NCBI GenBank assembly: GCA_958510875.1
Contig: OY294068.1
Coordinates: forward strand, 162,786,388 to 162,850,387
DNA: 64,000 nucleotides
Source of the DNA: Endomychus coccineus
Taxonomy: Eukaryota; Arthropoda; Insecta; Coleoptera; Endomychidae
Reading direction: 5' to 3'
The notes under the pieces were generated by a model that worked only from the letters and a program-made list of their open reading frames with translations, had not been told where the DNA came from and searched no databases. Position 1 is the first letter of the stretch; every line of letters starts with the position of its first letter. Made by a program: the position numbers and the translations under genes. This document shows positions 11,507 to 26,500 of the stretch, one piece after another.

Positions 11507-14500
11507 CTGCAACAAAACAGAAAGATTTTTACTCCGAATAAATACATTCACAAGTGCGAGAAAGAAGACAGCATAAATATTCAAACCTAGTTTTTTTTAA
11601 TACTACTATCGTATTCTCATAATCTTAACATATTCACGTGTTCGGTTGAGGCCATAAGAGATAATTGAATGTGAAACATTGAAGACGAATTCGTGTAAAT
11701 GACAATACTTTCATTAATATGGATTAACCAGAAATTCCAAATTTGTTTATAGGTGTAATGATGCTGGTAAATACTCAACATTAAGATATCTTCTCCTGTT
11801 CGATTAATACCATGTATATACTATTAAAAACATTCTATAGGTTTGTACATAGTGCCATAGATTATGTGACATCTAGCTGTAAGAATATGGATACTAGGCT
11901 GTGCCAAAAAAATCGATATTTTTTTATTTCGCTCTTCTTCGAGTATATCATTCCCCGTTCAAATTCATTCAGGTCCCCCAACAAATCTGTTGATATTTAG
12001 AGGTGCCCAAAACGTATTTTTTTGAAGTTTTTCCTCAATTTTTGAGAGGTTTCTTAACACTGTGCTACAATAACGGGATGTTTGACACTTGGGAGACATT
12101 ATTACATTCAAACACCAAGAATTTGATGCATTTCAGTCGCCACATCCTTTTCCCACAGATATATTGGCGAAAAAAAACATTTTTTAAGGCCTAAAAACTG
12201 TAATTTCAACTTTCAACTTCAATAACTTTATATTTTTAGGTTCGTGATGCGTCATATGCTCTTTTAACCTAGTCTAGTATCTAGTTCATCAATTTTTGAC
12301 TAAATGCAACCGAGTTAAGGCACTCTGAATTTTTGTCATTTTTGGTGCATTTTCAAGTGGTGCGTTTTTCCACTCGAATGTAGATTATCATAACTGATGA
12401 GCGATTTTCTCTGTTTCTCTCTGATTCTCAATTCAATTAATGCTACGTGATACTAGACTACGTTAAAAGAGCATATGACGCATCACGAACCTAAAATATG
12501 AAGTTATTGAAGTTGAAAGTTGAAATTACAGTTTTTAGGCCTTAAAAAATGGTTCTTTTCGCCAATATATCTGTCGGAAAGTGGATGTGGCGACTGAAAT
12601 GCATTAAATTCTTTGTTTGAATGTAATAATGTCTCCCAAGTGTCAAACATCCCGTTATTGTAGAACAGTGTTAAGAAACCTCTCAAAAATTGAGGAAAAA
12701 CTTCAAAAAACAAGTTTTGGATTTGATGAACCTCTAAATATTAGCCGATTTGTTTCAAATTTGGGGGACCTGAATGAATTTGAACGGGGAATGATATACT
12801 CGAAGAAGAGCGAAATAAAAAAATATTGATTTTTTTGGCACAGCCTAATGGATACACTATGTTCTAAAAGAAGAAGAAAATGGTTTCAAATTATCAGAAG
12901 AAGAGTAGCTTCGTTTTGATATTATCCGATAGATGACACTTTTAATACCCAAATTAGTTAAAAAGAATGAATTATAATCATTGCCTATGGATGTCGTTGT
13001 ACCTCCTTGAAAACTAATGGTTACGGCTAGTCTCGAAACATACTTCATATTACAGATTTTGCGTTTTCGTGGGTTAGGGTCCTAGTTAGAGATAATTTAA
13101 TAAATGCCAGATGCTTTCAGGCCCTCTTCAACCACACATGGTGAATAGAGGATGGTGGTGGTGGTGGGGGGGGGGATGAGAGATAGGAGTATACTGATCT
13201 AGGATTCGTCAAAGATGTTTGAAGGAGTTTCTTACAACAGTAACGGAATATAATTTTTCTCAGAATATTATTTCATTCTGAATTTCATTTTCTTTTGTTA
13301 ATATCGTTTTTACCATATTTTTTGTAGTACCTACCTACCGATTATACATACAACTGAAAATTGGAAGTTATTGTGAAACGTGGTAGAAAATATTAGATGT
13401 ATGAATAGGTTTTCAAGTGATTCACAATATTATGAATAGCAAAAAATATCTAATAAACTACTAAATGAAATATTCGTCTGTTTCATAAGTACATTAAATA
13501 CATTATTTGGCAATTTAAAACAAGTTAGCAAATTAACTCTGTGTAAGATTTATTTTCAGGAAATATGGTCTGGAACACTTAAATTGTTCAGTAAATTTGA
13601 AAATTTCGAACGTTCTTCTAATCCACGAAATATTGTTTTTGAAAAGAGGCATTTATGTTCAATTTTTGTTGTGAAATATAGAAAACGCATATCCCAGAAA
13701 AGTAGTTGTGGCACTGGTGAATTTTCTGATTCAGATATAGAGAGAAAACCACGAAACTTTAGTGCAACTATGCAAAAGTTTAGAAAATATAAAGGTCATT
13801 TAATACATGTCCACAAGACAAATCAATATTAAAATTGTTAAAAAAATGTTATACGAGGGATGTTATTAAAAATTTACAGTTTATACCTATATAAAAGAAA
13901 CTTTTTAAATTATCATGTGGTTCCATTCATTCCATTTCATCAATTTCGAGATTATCATTATTAATATGGTTCATTTCAATCGGATAGCATGAAATCATGA
14001 AAAACTGGTTCGACTATCATATGATGGAGGCAACAAAAAAAAAGTGTGGATAATTCAGATTAGGGGGATACGAGAACTAGTGAGGTATTTAGGCAGGTAA
14101 ATAATCTACTTTGGCTCGTAATCTTGTTACGTTATGGTTGTTATCAGTTATTGAGTTACGCCATTATTTATCGATCGATCAAAATAAACTTTTGGTCTCA
14201 TTTATTCGTTAGGAATACCAGATTACTATAATGTCAACAGGATTATTTTAATTAAAACGATATCACGAACTTAACTTTTGATAACGATATTTGATTTTAA
14301 TCATATTTTATATTATAGGGGAAATTGCTAATAGATCTTTCTGAATATTGATAATTGCTAGAGAATATTCGAAAGATACCACCAGATTCTCAATTTTTTT
14401 TCTGTTGTTTCAGATCTACTAAAGATAGCAACGTAGTAGTCCAGTAAATGGAGGAAATGGTCGTGATCTAATTTTTTATTTTATCTTTTCGGAACCACAA

Positions 14501-17500
14501 TACACATTTCCACCCTATTCAACATCCCTGAAGTAATAGCAGAATCATCTATTTATAATTTGGCCACAATTGAGGGGTCGTTGTAGAATAATTCTGTGGA
14601 TTGTTGGCAGATATAAATGGTGCTTTCGACACGGCCTACATCAGTCCTTCGAGTAGTCTTTTCGACTATAAACTGTCTTGAATTAATTATATAAATTTAG
14701 ATAAATCTGCGAGCTGATAAAAAATATTATGAGCACAGACCAACCCCCAATATTGATTATACATAAGTGTCATCAAACGAACGACCACTGGTGTGGTGAC
14801 CAAAAACGACACAGCAATTTCTGATTCAAAAACAAATAGGTTGTCTTACAGGCAACATTACTGAGACTTAATCTGGTCTCTTTACATACCAGATAGAAGA
14901 GGAATACCTTGGTCAACGCTATAATCAAGGCCGCGAAAACCAACCACTTAAAGGTACAAATATTCATTGGTTAATATCTAAAAGTAATGCAGAATATTCC
15001 AAAAGCAGTGGAAGAACAGGGACCATGAAAATTCTTCTAACTCAGTTGGCAGGGGCTCAGACAGATACTGCCCAGTTGGCTGGTTGCCTACGTCTGAGAT
15101 ATCATCACAACGTGATGGCATTGTGGTGGAAATCACAGCATCCTCTGTACAGAGAAATAAGGAATATTGGAAGACATTATTCGCAACTGCGAAGTAATAG
15201 TTGATGGATGCGACATTCAATTTTGAGTTGTACGTGAGAACATAATGGAAATATTCCCTGCGAGAGTATTGTGCTACTTGGCTTTATAGGAAGCCTAGAA
15301 CTCAAAAAAGTATCTCCTACATATAAATTCAGACAACGTACGATGTAATGTTATTTCTTTCCGGTCTCGCTATATATTTTATCCAACTGATGAAAATCGT
15401 GACTTTTATTTTTCCAGAATCATCTTTAATTTTGAGGTGAGGTTCTTCAGTCAAATACCAATTCTAAGAAGTATCTCGGAAGAAGTTATAGACCATTAAG
15501 AAATAGGAGTATAACCAACAAAAAAGTTGGTCTAACATAGCTTCGAAACCTGTAGGCATCTATTGCTACTATTTATTTCTAAATAGGAATCGAAAATGTG
15601 CAAAAATTTACCTCAGATCCTGCTCCTTGTCGTTTAATGCTCTCTCTACTACAAGGGAAACAGAACTTATGATGAGGTACAGAGGGACATTGCACAAAGT
15701 GGGTATCTTCTAAACGTTCTTGGCACAATGTGCATTTGAGGGTCGCCGTCGTTGCAGGAGTTGCAGGAGCTACGCTCTCTGTATTGCCTGAAAGCGACTC
15801 CGCATTAGGACCACCCATTGAACCGGCACCTGCTTCCGTCGAAGTGACCGTTGTTGAAGAAACATGCCGTGAGCCAGAGGATCTCCTGCCGCTTGATGAA
15901 CCTGCTGAAAACATAATAAACTATACATATTTGTATAAAGCACTTGACCAAAAACTCATGAAAATAATATTATCGATAGATGTAACGACGACTCCAAACA
16001 GATCTGCCTACAATTGCGACAATTTACAGTTCATAACTAACTTTGTAGAATTCATCATATCCCCACCAGGGTCCTCTTTGCTAAAATCAGAAGGCTACAA
16101 AGTTGCCAAAAATAACTTATTCCTCTTTTTCGATGCCTAAAAACATTTTCGAGCTGCAGTGGAAATATAAAAGTTGTAGAGCCGAAAAAACCTACAAAAT
16201 ATATATGCACTTTTTTTACGATGCACCGTTACGTAAATTAGCGGTTTCATTTTGTAATATGTACTATTTTGGAAATAACCATCGAATGCAGCGCTACTCT
16301 CAAAGATTGAGATTTTGCAAAATACTGCAGACATTTTTAAGAAACCCCGCATCCATCAAGAAAGCCTCGAAGCTGCAGGACAAGTAAATTTGTGGCATTG
16401 TATGGTGGTACAGCCACGCTGCCTCAACTCCATTTCCAAAAATTCATACAATTTGCGACCAAAGTAAAGTTAATCTCTCTTCATTACCACCTTCGCCTGA
16501 TGCGGTGAATCTCCATAGCTGAAGAGTGTATTTTCAAGTGCAGGCTTGGTTGGACAATGACTTCGATCCCTTAGATTGGGGCGTCATGAAGCTAATAACC
16601 CGCGGTTGTAAAACCAATAGTTGTGGTGCATCTTGTGGATGCGGAAAAGCCCGTCTGTTGAGGGGAAAACTGGGGCAGGTGTCTTTTTTCGATGTAGAGG
16701 AAACAGAGATTGATGAGGCTCCTTCACAAGTTTTCCAACTGCTACATATATCCGAAAGAAGAGTAGACGACGGAGGACATCATCGGACATCAAGTCGTTG
16801 AAGAATCGCCAAAGAAGAGGAAAAGCCAGAAAATTATAAAGAACGAAAAGGTTTGAAAACTTCTCAAACTAAAATAAAAGTTAAAACGTTTTCACAGTTG
16901 CAAACATTTTTGCCAACAAATAAACATAATTATGTTTAATTAAATTAAATTGGTTATCAACAAAACCGAGCATATTACGCGAAAGTTGATTTTAAAATAA
17001 ATAATACTTTCGCCATTCTAATGACTGTGAATTCTCATTACCGTGCAATCGGTGGGTATTTCCAAAATGAAGACGCTATATCTGCATACGCATTTTGTTT
17101 GTACAAAAACGTTTATTTTAAATTTTACAGATTCACTGTACTATTCCGCCTAGAAAATGATAGGTTCCTAGAGCTTTAGCTCTACCTACTACAATCCTTC
17201 CATCTTTCCACGAGCCATCTGTTCCTTAGATATGACTGCACCTTCATCGTTTAGTCTGCCATATTTGGCTGTCCGGTCTGACTATTTCAAACCGCTTCTT
17301 CACAGATCAGAATTTTTCTGGCTGGAGTAGTGTTTTTACAAAGGTGGCCAGTGACTCCATTATAATTCCAGAGAATACCATTATCTGAATAGAAGTAGGC
17401 TATGGTAATATCAAGGAACCTCATTGATGCGATACTTCTTCGTGGAAGTGTTATTCCCAATTTAGGAGAAAGTAACCGAAGAAAACTAACCTTCGATCAG

Positions 17501-20500
17501 ATTAAATTCGATAGAAGAATTAGTAAAACTCGTTCACGACCATGAATCCTCTCATCAAACAGTACGATCCAAGAAGGTGATTTATTGAATTAAGAGTTAA
17601 GAAAAAATTCAATATCGTCTCTCCCTTGCTACATAATATATTTTCTTTATACACATTCTTGAAAAAATAATTACCTGTGGAATTAGGCGAATGTTGGGAT
17701 CCTCTGGAGGCAGATCTGGGAACAGCAGCACTCGGAGGACTACTGCCAGTAGATCGGGGACTACCTGGAGGAAGATTATCCGCCACAGACATAAGCGCCG
17801 CCATGGGACTTTGACCAGACCCGGCGACAGGTTGTGTTTGCTGGGTTGTACCAGCAGAAATGGTTTCAGGTGGAGAACCTGTTCGGTTAGTTAAAGGTGA
17901 ATTAGACGTGCTGCCATTTGCACTTGCCACTGACACAGGAACTGAAATTAGAAAGATAATTAAATACCTCAAAATATGAGTGAAAATTTCATAATACTAA
18001 AATATCCCATTTTTTGAAGTTACTTTTATTTATATTTTACGCTTCATATTAAGCCACTGGACTGGATATGTATTTTTGGTTTTACAGGAACTCGAATATT
18101 CCAACAGCAAGAGAGTTATTTTATTTTACGATTATGTAGCCCTTAAATACTTGATTTCGATTTAACAACAATTTACCACCGACTACAACAAAAGCTACAG
18201 TTACTGCATTTATTTTTGAAAAAATTGGGGGAAAAATGATATCCGGTAAACTTAATAACAATTAAATACGGTGGGAGTAAAAAATGTTTCTCATCAAGAA
18301 AAATAATGTTTACAGAAGAGAATTTTGATTTAATCGCTTCGATGAAATCAAGAAGGAAAAGTCACAAAATATATAGATTTTTTCGGAAACGATTGCACCA
18401 AAATCTAATTGTCATGTCCCATTATCTTTATATTTTGCAACGTGGTAAGAAAACCATACTTGGACTAACTACTAGTTGATTGAAGTATTTGTAGATACAA
18501 CACTAATTTTGAATAATTAATTAATGAATTTACAAACTCTATTATTAATTATGTCTGTGGTGGATAATTGAGATGAAGAAATGCAATTTTTGGATAGATT
18601 AAGTTTTCCTCACGTTATGTAATCTCTATCACTAAAGGCTGTTCACGTTAAGAAAGAAATTACGTCATACTTGATTATTTTTATAACAATTTCCCTAACC
18701 AGGATTATTGTTAATCTTGACAAAACATGGATTTCCTGTCGGTCATTCCTGGCAATATTCAATCAATAAAAGTGTGAAAATGGTGAAAGTTGGTGGATCA
18801 GTGAATATTGTATGTACTTCATGCTGGTTGTACAGCAGGTTTTAGTCCTAGTGCGGAACTAATATTTTATTTAAAAACTAAGGATACCGGTTATCATGGT
18901 GGAATATATCGAAACAACTTTCTAAATTGGTTTGAATTTAAACCTTTAGTGCATTAAGAAGAACTCTCCATCCTCCACCATCGTTGCATATAATAAATTA
19001 CCAACGAGCACCCCAATAAATGCGATATACAAGAACATTATGATAACGCTTTGAGGACACTGTTGTTGATCTTGGTAAAAATCAATAAGTCACAACTGTT
19101 ATACGTAGCAGATACGTTAGTTGAAAAATATGCACAATTAAGTGCTTCGTTTAGCACCTTATATTTTCCCCATTAACAAATCTGGGGTATGACTGATAAG
19201 TAATAACTGCAAATTTAATAGAAATCAATGTTATCGATTTAAGCTATACCCTTCATCTTCTGAGGTTTAAGATCATACCTGCATTTGAAATTCCTAGTTA
19301 TCAGACTGGTTTTATTTTTATATATGACTTTGAGCTGACCTTGAGCTATGACGTCATTCCTTTCTTAACGTGAACAGCGTATACATTTAGTTACGTCAGT
19401 GTAAAACCGAACTTCTTAGTCACTGAATTACGTTTTCAATTTTTTCAATCATTAAAGAGAAAAATAATGTTGGTATTTGGAGTAAATGTACATACATGAG
19501 AAATAAGTAGTCAATTGATATGAGCAAAAAGTCTTATAAATTTGGAAGGCACTGACCTAAAAGCTGAGGCAACATGTATCATCATAGAAAAGTGAGTTCT
19601 GGAAAGAATGAAACATACGTATATCGTAGGTATTCTACAGATAATATATTGGGTTGAACTTGTTCCGTGTATTGACCGCATTTAATTCTGGGCATTATGT
19701 AGAATAATAAATACTCTCATTAGTTAAAATCACGATCTTTGTGAAAATACGTAGAGATGAACAGCAGCAGAAATATCGGATATTCGGTGAAATGCTACGT
19801 TAAATATATTCTTAGAATGAATTAATTAATTTCGCAACAGAAATAATCGCATAATCAGAACTGTGATTGACAGCGAAGGGAACACGAATTCGGTTCACTA
19901 ACAGCGTTCATTATATTTACAAACATCGAAAAGATAATATTGTTTATTCAGTTGGCCTTAGATAAGCGGGCTAGTCAACAACACATTTTACAGTTGTTGT
20001 CTGATGAAGATAAAACCTTATTTCTGTTGCATGACTGGTTCGGTTGCGAAGTGTGGCAACGCCGCATGACGCCATTTCCGTTGTCGCGTTGTTGAACGTA
20101 CGTAAGGAAAGAAAACCAGTCCCGGTTACATTCTCCGTTGTCGATTACGATCGAGAGTAACCGAGTTCAGTTGGCCGATAAATTCTGTCACGATTTACGT
20201 CACGTGAGTAAAGCACGTACGCGGCGCGCCAACGGAGTTTTAGCTAGCCGGTTCGCGGAGCCTTGCAAAAGCTGCTTTGCGAATAAGTAGGACGCGGAAT
20301 TCTGTATGCGGAATGTTGGGCGCAGACTCGCAATCGCCAACAAATGCATCTGTGCCGTACGTGCAAGATAAAGTTTACGTGTCTGTTATTAATGTTGTTG
20401 ACTGAAGATACTAACTCCATATTCGTGATTAAAACGATTTATATAACCTATGTACTTATTTATCTATTTTAAGAACAATCTTTTATCTATTTTTTGGTAC

Positions 20501-23500
20501 GGTGATTCGTGAGCTCTCCACGATAATAAGAATAATATTAATTAAATGAACAGTATACCAGAGAATCATTTCAATTCACTAATTTACACAATAATAAGAA
20601 TAATGATAATTGAATGAATATTATACAAAGGATCTAAGCCTCATCTCCCGTGCTCGCCTTTATTTGGGGTTTAGCCTTTCCATCGAGTACTCCTTCCACT
20701 CTTTGGGGGTTTATGAAACTGCTTCATGAAACATGGACGGATTCGGATCAATATCAGATCAATTCAGTAGAGGATTTTTCTTTTAAATGACTTTATGCAC
20801 GTATATCAACATTGTGCACGACATAATAAAAATGATATTGCTTGAAAGTTCATTTTCGTCATAATAATTAACATTTTATGCAATTGAGATACATAGTGTT
20901 TGTTAAGCATATATATAATAAGACTGTATGGCTAATGTAATATTCCAATTCGTCAGCTCAAATTCACTGTTTTAAAAAGTGAAGTGGAGTTTTGAATCAT
21001 CTGCGCATGAGCGAAAGCTATCAGTTAAGCAGCTAACCTGCTTGTTCGTTCGTTGTTTATTTTCGTCCTCGTTTTATCCTCTATAAAGACACAATATTAC
21101 ACATAAATATCATAAATTAATATTATTTAAGAATTAGTAGCATAAGGGTAAAGATATTTTATTGTGAACATTTTTAAATGTTAATGTTTCATTTATCATT
21201 CAAAATTTCTTAGGTATGTGCTATTTTTGGATAGGTAAGTATTCCAGAAATGATTGAATGCGTATAATTTATCCTGAATACTTAATTTAAAAGCTTCTCT
21301 TTATATCAGAACTATTAGAAGTATAACAATCATTTTTACTAAAGCAGAAAACATTATTTTCTCATCTAGAATATTTTATCATTAATTACTAATATTAAGT
21401 ATTACTGTTGCATTTTAAAATTATAATTGAATATTTGTTTGATTGTCGTTTCAAAACATTACTTCATTTTTTCTTTGAGAAAGAACCAATGTTTAATATA
21501 CACTATAAAATTAAGTATTTTCATAAATACTCAGATGCTAACGGGGAAGAAAATTTATCTAAGTACATTCTCGTAAACATGACAAGATAATATATATTTA
21601 TCGTTCCTTGCACATTCTTCGATTTTAAACTTTGAATAATTTCGCGTCAGGAACTTCATATTTTTAATGAATATCAAACTGTTTAGCTGACATGCGTATT
21701 ACATTAAAAACTCCACTATTGGGCCATCTATATCTCTTTCGTCCGGACCATTCACTTGGTAGGACGGAATATGACTTTACCCATAAATATAACAAGTGGA
21801 TATATGAATAGATTCATTTGTTTCTACTTGGCTTTTGCCAGATAACAATGATAAGGTCTCTCTAGTCTGGATTAATCAGTAATATTACATACTAATAGTT
21901 CTAGACAGCTGTTTCGCTCTTCTCATAGAGCTCATCAGTAGAACGAGAAAAGGTGCAACATTACTGACCGATCATTCTGTTGAAGGTACACAAACAACGT
22001 GACAAAAAGACCAAATTATAACGCCATCTATGAATATGTCTAACTAAGAAGTCAAACAATGTACCAGATTGATCAATAGATTTCTCAAACTTTCAGTGTT
22101 TCGAGGAATGTTAAGCTACTTGAGCGCCAGATGGCGACAAAAACCGAACCAATATAACAAACGAGATGCAAATGAATGTATGAATAGTCATTTGTTTCTG
22201 GTCCGCTTTTGCAATAATCACATTCACGTACAAGTATAACAGAAAACCCCCTAATGAAGTTTTAATTAGAAAGAATCATGTAACAGGAGATATTACTTCT
22301 TCAACCTTCCATTCATGATCAACATTCGTTATAATTATTAGCGTCATTGAAATATTATATAATTCAGCCAGTAGATTAGGAGTATACATCGTGTTAATGT
22401 TAATAGTGTTTAAGAAAACAACAACATTCATTGGGTTAATCCGACATTACAGGGAAGTCCAATACTCCATCTCAACAACTACTTTCAAGTAGTGCATACA
22501 AAACAATGGGAATTCCAGATTGCAACAGCTTATACATTTTACTTGACTGAACTTATCGATAGACTCAACATTTTCAACCCTCTACTTAACAGGGCAATAA
22601 CATCAGTTTCGGGATTCAACAATAATCAATTCAATATGTGAGTGCCTAAAAGAAATTTGAAAGAAACAAAAACTTTGTTTTAAAGAAGTCAATAGAAATT
22701 CGATACGCTTTGAAAGAATAAGCAGTGCTTTCCTATTATCACAAAATCGATTCTATCTGTTTTAATAAAGGGTTAAGAGAACAAAGCAACATTTAACCAA
22801 CTTCGTTGTCTATTGACCATCGAGATATGCAGCATGACGTAATGATAATACCATGCTTTAAGCATTTGTAGTTATATTTAGAGGGGTGAGCCTCTAAACA
22901 TAAGCAAAACAAGTTTTGAAAAATACAATATCTTTGTTAGTTTATTTAAAAGTCACTATTATTAAAGTGACAAACCCATTTGATTATAATAATAACTGCT
23001 GGTATCAACTATTCAATAATGCTTCTATTTCCGAAACTGGGTTCAGTTTATCAAGTTCCAAACCAAAACAGCGTGCTGGTTTGGTTAAAAATAGCGATAT
23101 TGTGTACATATAAGAACTCTCCCGTACTCTAAAATAAAAGGTTCTAGATCTAGAGATACATAATGTGAGTTTTTGTTGAAGTTTTTATTTTATGAAGTTT
23201 CACATAATAGACAATCCCAGATTCATGAATATACAGTTCTAAAGGCGCGATCATAGATAAATATTTACATTGTACAATCACTATATGTTAGAAAATCAAT
23301 ATTGACACGATTAGCTTGAAGCTATGGAATCATCTAAGTACGCCTTTTGCACCATATTTATTCTGTTTATTGCACATGCTGTGGGAACTGAAACACTATA
23401 TTTATACTAGATACATAGATGTCATCTCTGTTTTCATTTTGATAAGAACTACGCGTCTTATTGCGAATGTCAAAATTCGTTATTTTTGTTGATTCTTATA

Positions 23501-26500
23501 AATTTCAATCACTTCTTATAACTTATTTGTTCTACTTGACACAACAATTTAAGAACTAGTCAGAAGTTCAGATGATTTCCTAATTTTCTATATATTTCTA
23601 GAACTTGTTTATGTTCCATCTATTCGACATAATAACTATCATACAGTATAGTTACCTGAATGATTCGACACATTAGTATCGGAAAACTTAATCCAAAAGT
23701 TGTCCCAATCTATTCTTTGGGGTCAAAACTTATTTTATTTCTCAACATAATCTCCTTGTAGCCCAGCCCGATACAATTCGCCCAACGTTTTTCTAATTTT
23801 TCAACCCCTTCCAAATAATACGATTTCGGCAATCCTCCAAAATAGGTGTTTGTTTCAGCGATGACCTAATCGTTGGAGCCAAATCTCAAATTTTTTCAAT
23901 TTTGGAAATAGGTATAAATCGCAGGGAAGAGCACTTTATACTTTGCCAAATGCGGTCGCTTACGTTTCGAATCGCCGTCGAATCGATCCAACAGCTCTGC
24001 ATAATATACATCAGTGATATTTTTGCCTTTATCAAGGTGATTGATATGGAGTACACCATGTGTATCCCAAAAAAACTGTCTCCATGACTTTGTTGGCCGA
24101 TAAACCCAGTTTAGCCTTTTTCGGCTTCGAATCGGCAGGACAAGTCCACTGTTTCGACTGTTCTTTGGTAGCGCAAAAAGTCCTTCTTAAATTTATGCAA
24201 AATGTTATATACCCTTTCGGTTGAGATGCTCATATAGCCTCAGCAAACTCGTGCACTTTTACTCGCCGATCGTCCGATATTATATCATTGATTTAATCGA
24301 CGATTTCTGGCGTAGTAACCTCAATTGGACGATCAGAACGTTGCGCGTCCTTTTTGGTGATATTATCACAACGAAAATCAGCAAACCACTTGTGAATCGT
24401 ACCAATCGATGGTGTGGAGTACCCATAATGTTTAACAAGTGATGCTCTGGTTTGCGTAATGTTTTTCCACGCAAGAAATAATCTTCAAGATTGCTCGCTT
24501 TCGATTGGTGTCAAAACAGAACTGAATGACATGTCAGTCAAAAATTTTAATGCGTTCTAGTTAAAGATATTTCATCACAAATGTCACATTGAATTTTCGA
24601 TTGTGGCACCATCTTTTCAGGGACTTTTCACTTTGCCCTCGAATATTTAGGTTCAATTTGATCTTAACAATAAATCAACAAACGATTTGTTACTTGTCTG
24701 AAAATTGTTTAAATATGAAAAAAAAAATTATTTGGATTTTTTGGGGTAAAATAGACTTTCTCGGAAAATCTATATATATTTTCGATGTTAAGGCCGTTGA
24801 AAGTTCCGAAGGGTGGGGAAACTAGGCACGCATATCTTAATATGTAGTATGAAAATACATTCCTGGGTGTAATTTTTCGTATCAACTCATATTTTCTGAG
24901 TTATGCCTGGAAAACTGCAAAAAGAAAGATTTTTTTGAAATGAAAAATGTGAAAAGTCTGAAAAAAGTCACAGGAGTGACTGTATTATTTACTTTTTCCG
25001 AAAATAGGTACATATTTTCTGCAATATCCTTGCTTTTTCGGGAGTGCACTAAAGTTTGAAGATAGTGCTCACAAAAAAACAGACTAATACAAATTACTTA
25101 GGAATGTTCCGGAAAATATGCGTCTTCGAAAGAAAAAAGCGTAGGTATATAATTTTATACGATGTTCACTTGAATTTTGTCAGATATTTCACAAATTTAT
25201 TTTCAGACAATTTCCATTCTTCAAAATCTATCATTGAGTTTTCCATGTATAATTCGGAAAATATACGGTTTGGAAAAAAGATTTTCTCACAAAAAATTCT
25301 TGGCGGCATTAGGTCAGAAAATGTGCATTTTTCAAAAGCAATGTTAAGAAAATAAATTGTTTATATTGACCCTAAGAATCTAAATCACTTTTTGTTTTTG
25401 TAATTAAACTATTTTGAGGAACTTATTAGTTTGTTTATAGTTTATAACGAATTGTTTAATAGAGCACACTCTAATTTTTTTTCTAATTTAGATTGGCTCA
25501 AATTTTGGGTTGATTGAAACTTTTCGAATTTCGCGATATATTGCTTTTTTACAGCTTACTATTCTGTACTACATAATTGAACTTAGTTTCAATAAATCAC
25601 TGTGTTTAACAACCTGATATAATCCTAATAATTCATGGATCTAATCCAACATGTTTGAATAATACGCTTCGACATTTAGAAGGCGTGTTTAGATTCGTGT
25701 TCGGTTATAAATAACTCTGCTGATTACGTAATCAACAACATACAACTTCACGTCAGCATTTATGAAAAATGCATAACTTAAAGCTGCAACTCGCGTTATT
25801 TATTGTGATTTCCATTTTGTTATTTTTAAACGAAGGTCTATTATGAATGAACCATTCGTTGTGCAAATGAATGAATTTCAGAACAATTCTGCTACCTAAG
25901 TACAAATACATTAATCTACCTAATTAATATGCAGAAATTTATGGATATGATGAATGCAATTTATCATAGTTTTGAAATGATTTGTTTGTACGTCGAAAAA
26001 GAATTGTTAAAACCGGTAAATACCTATAACAATGGATCTGAACCTTATTATTTACATTCCACAGTTGTTAATGGTCATTCGTAACGGTTCCTACGCGTTT
26101 ACGACATATTGTTTGAAATACTAGTAGGAATCATTTTTATCGGTTGGATTGTATGAATTGTGCAGTCTCTTTGAAATTCAACCTTTTCCGGTAGGCATAA
26201 ATGAAACAAGAGAAATATCATAGAAAAAGTATTTCACATTACTAGCAAGGTAGTACAGCAGTGTTTAACTTTTTGTCGTAGAAAGGAAGAAAAGAGCATA
26301 TAAGAGACAAGGCGATAGGCGAAATGAATGAAAAGTTATAATCAAACTTTGATTATCTTTGCAAAAATTTCTCAATAATTTGTCATAAGTCTATGACAGA
26401 CTACACATAACCCCCTTATATGACAGGTACCGTTTAAGTGACAGACAGCTGATACATTGACAGTCACATAATGGTTGTGACAGACCATTCCATAACATAG

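Noticed and set aside
12396..12425. CTGATGA at 12396 as another hammerhead core
   Set aside because: No GAAA after a possible stem II and no pairing stem I.
12003..12713. Two similar frames ([14 protein letters not shown]...) on opposite strands
   Set aside because: They are the two arms of the 953-bp foldback element.
13584..13832. Plus-strand frame rich in Lys, Phe and Ser
   Set aside because: AT-rich composition explains it; no family features.
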